Source: Flavobacteriales bacterium
GTDB taxonomy: Bacteria > Bacteroidota > Bacteroidia > NS11-12g > UBA955
Direction: 5' to 3'
NCBI GenBank assembly: GCA_947472115.1
Contig: CANIZU010000096.1
Location: 1 to 7,050, forward strand
DNA: 7,050 bases
This document shows, piece after piece, positions 6,768 through 7,050 of this stretch (position 1 is the stretch's first letter; every line of letters starts with the position of its first letter). The translations under genes were made by a program, and so were the position numbers. A model generated the notes under the pieces. The model saw only the letters and a program-made list of their open reading frames with translations, was not told the origin of the DNA and made no database searches.

Positions 6768-6785
6768 AATCGGATTAAACCGATT
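6768..6785. repeat. Small inverted repeat over the aminotransferase stop codon
   Basis: AATCGG (6768-6773) and CCGATT (6780-6785) form a 6-bp perfect stem with a 6-nt loop that contains the aminotransferase TAA (6775-6777). It sits in the 55-bp gap between two convergent genes, where a bidirectional terminator would be expected. No T-tract follows on either strand, so intrinsic terminator function is doubtful. Confidence 0.25.
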
Positions 6786-7050
6786 CGTTCCATTCAAAAA
6801 CATCTTCTGACTCACCCAATCGAACTGCATCGAGCCAGTTTTTTATGCTGTCTGATACTTCAGAATCACCTTGGTCGAGTACTTCGAAATAGGTGCCTTG
6901 ATGTCCAAAACCTTGAATCTTTATTAGAGTCGCCGCCGTTCCGGTAATAAATATTTCTTTTAAGGTCCCTGCAGTCAATTGCTCTTTGAGTTCATTAACC
7001 GATAGATTTCGCTCTGTTACCGGATGGCCTAAATGCGTCAATCCTTTGAT
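6775..7050 (-). CDS. ilvE: Class IV PLP-dependent aminotransferase, C-terminal fragment; probable branched-chain amino acid aminotransferase
   Basis: The minus strand is open from the window edge (7050) to the TAA at 6775-6777, giving 91 residues of a C-terminus. The segment HPVTERNLSVNELKEQLTAG followed by LKEIFITGTAATLIKI matches fold-type IV aminotransferases: the beta-strand and helix before the conserved Thr-Gly-Thr-Ala loop that contacts the PLP phosphate and substrate carboxylate. The tail LDAVRLGESEDVFEW resembles the LxxIRxGxxxDxxxW end of bacterial branched-chain aminotransferases (IlvE), which interconvert Leu, Ile and Val with their 2-oxo acids using glutamate/2-oxoglutarate in the cytoplasm. 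The N-terminal two thirds, including the PLP lysine, lie outside the window. The TTG at 7041 is not the start; the frame continues upstream. D-amino acid aminotransferase or aminodeoxychorismate lyase are related but less likely given the tail. Confidence 0.85.
   Translation of the reverse strand: MKGLTHLGHPVTERNLSVNELKEQLTAGTLKEIFITGTAATLIKIQGFGHQGTYFEVLDQGDSEVSDSIKNWLDAVRLGESEDVFEWNESV

Noticed and set aside
6720..6774. Rho-independent terminator between the convergent barrel-like protein and aminotransferase genes
   Set aside because: The only inverted repeat nearby has a 6-bp stem and no T-tract on either strand.
1..7050. Mobile element, CRISPR, tRNA, rRNA or defence system
   Set aside because: No transposase or integrase, no regularly spaced repeats, no tRNA-like cloverleaf and no target-site duplications were seen; coding density and gene content look like ordinary chromosome.

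Overview
The window looks like a chromosomal housekeeping region of a member of the Bacteroidota, probably a marine or freshwater Flavobacteriales-like lineage. The evidence is the moderate-to-low GC content and A/T-rich start regions with few Shine-Dalgarno sites. It also includes promoter-like sequences of the Bacteroidota TTTG / TAnnTTTG kind, and protein types typical of the phylum: a GH3-serine hydrolase fusion, and an ECF sigma factor followed by a membrane-anchored beta-barrel protein. The lineage is inferred from protein style only. No rRNA, tRNA, CRISPR array, insertion sequence or phage gene is visible.

Layout. Positions 1-78 (minus) hold the first 26 codons of an electron transfer flavoprotein beta subunit. 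A 92-bp divergent spacer separates it from an Mpl-type Mur ligase (171-1520, plus). That gene converges on, and overlaps by 28 bp, a 1052-residue secreted protein (1493-4651, minus) that joins a NagZ-like GH3 beta-N-acetylglucosaminidase to a class C beta-lactamase-fold serine hydrolase. A 158-bp divergent spacer follows, containing a possible 17-codon leader ORF. It leads to an ECF sigma factor (4810-5346, plus), and 5 bp later to a protein with a short cytoplasmic head, one transmembrane helix, a Ser/Asn/Lys-rich linker and a C-terminal beta-barrel-like domain (5352-6719, plus). The far end (6775-7050, minus) is the C-terminal part of a class IV PLP aminotransferase, most likely the branched-chain amino acid aminotransferase.

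Two functional themes stand out. First, the Mpl-type ligase and the NagZ/serine-hydrolase fusion fit one muropeptide salvage route. The secreted fusion would strip GlcNAc, and possibly the MurNAc-peptide bond, from wall fragments. Mpl would rejoin the recovered peptide to UDP-MurNAc in the cytoplasm. In Bacillus subtilis the corresponding NagZ and the beta-lactamase-family amidase AmiE are separate neighbouring genes, so the fusion supports a linked function. Second, the sigma factor and its downstream partner look like a two-gene envelope-sensing unit. The partner is probably an unusual anti-sigma factor whose periplasmic part resembles an outer membrane beta-barrel. This pair is the best candidate here for poorly described biology. 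The flanking etfB and ilvE-like genes are ordinary metabolism.
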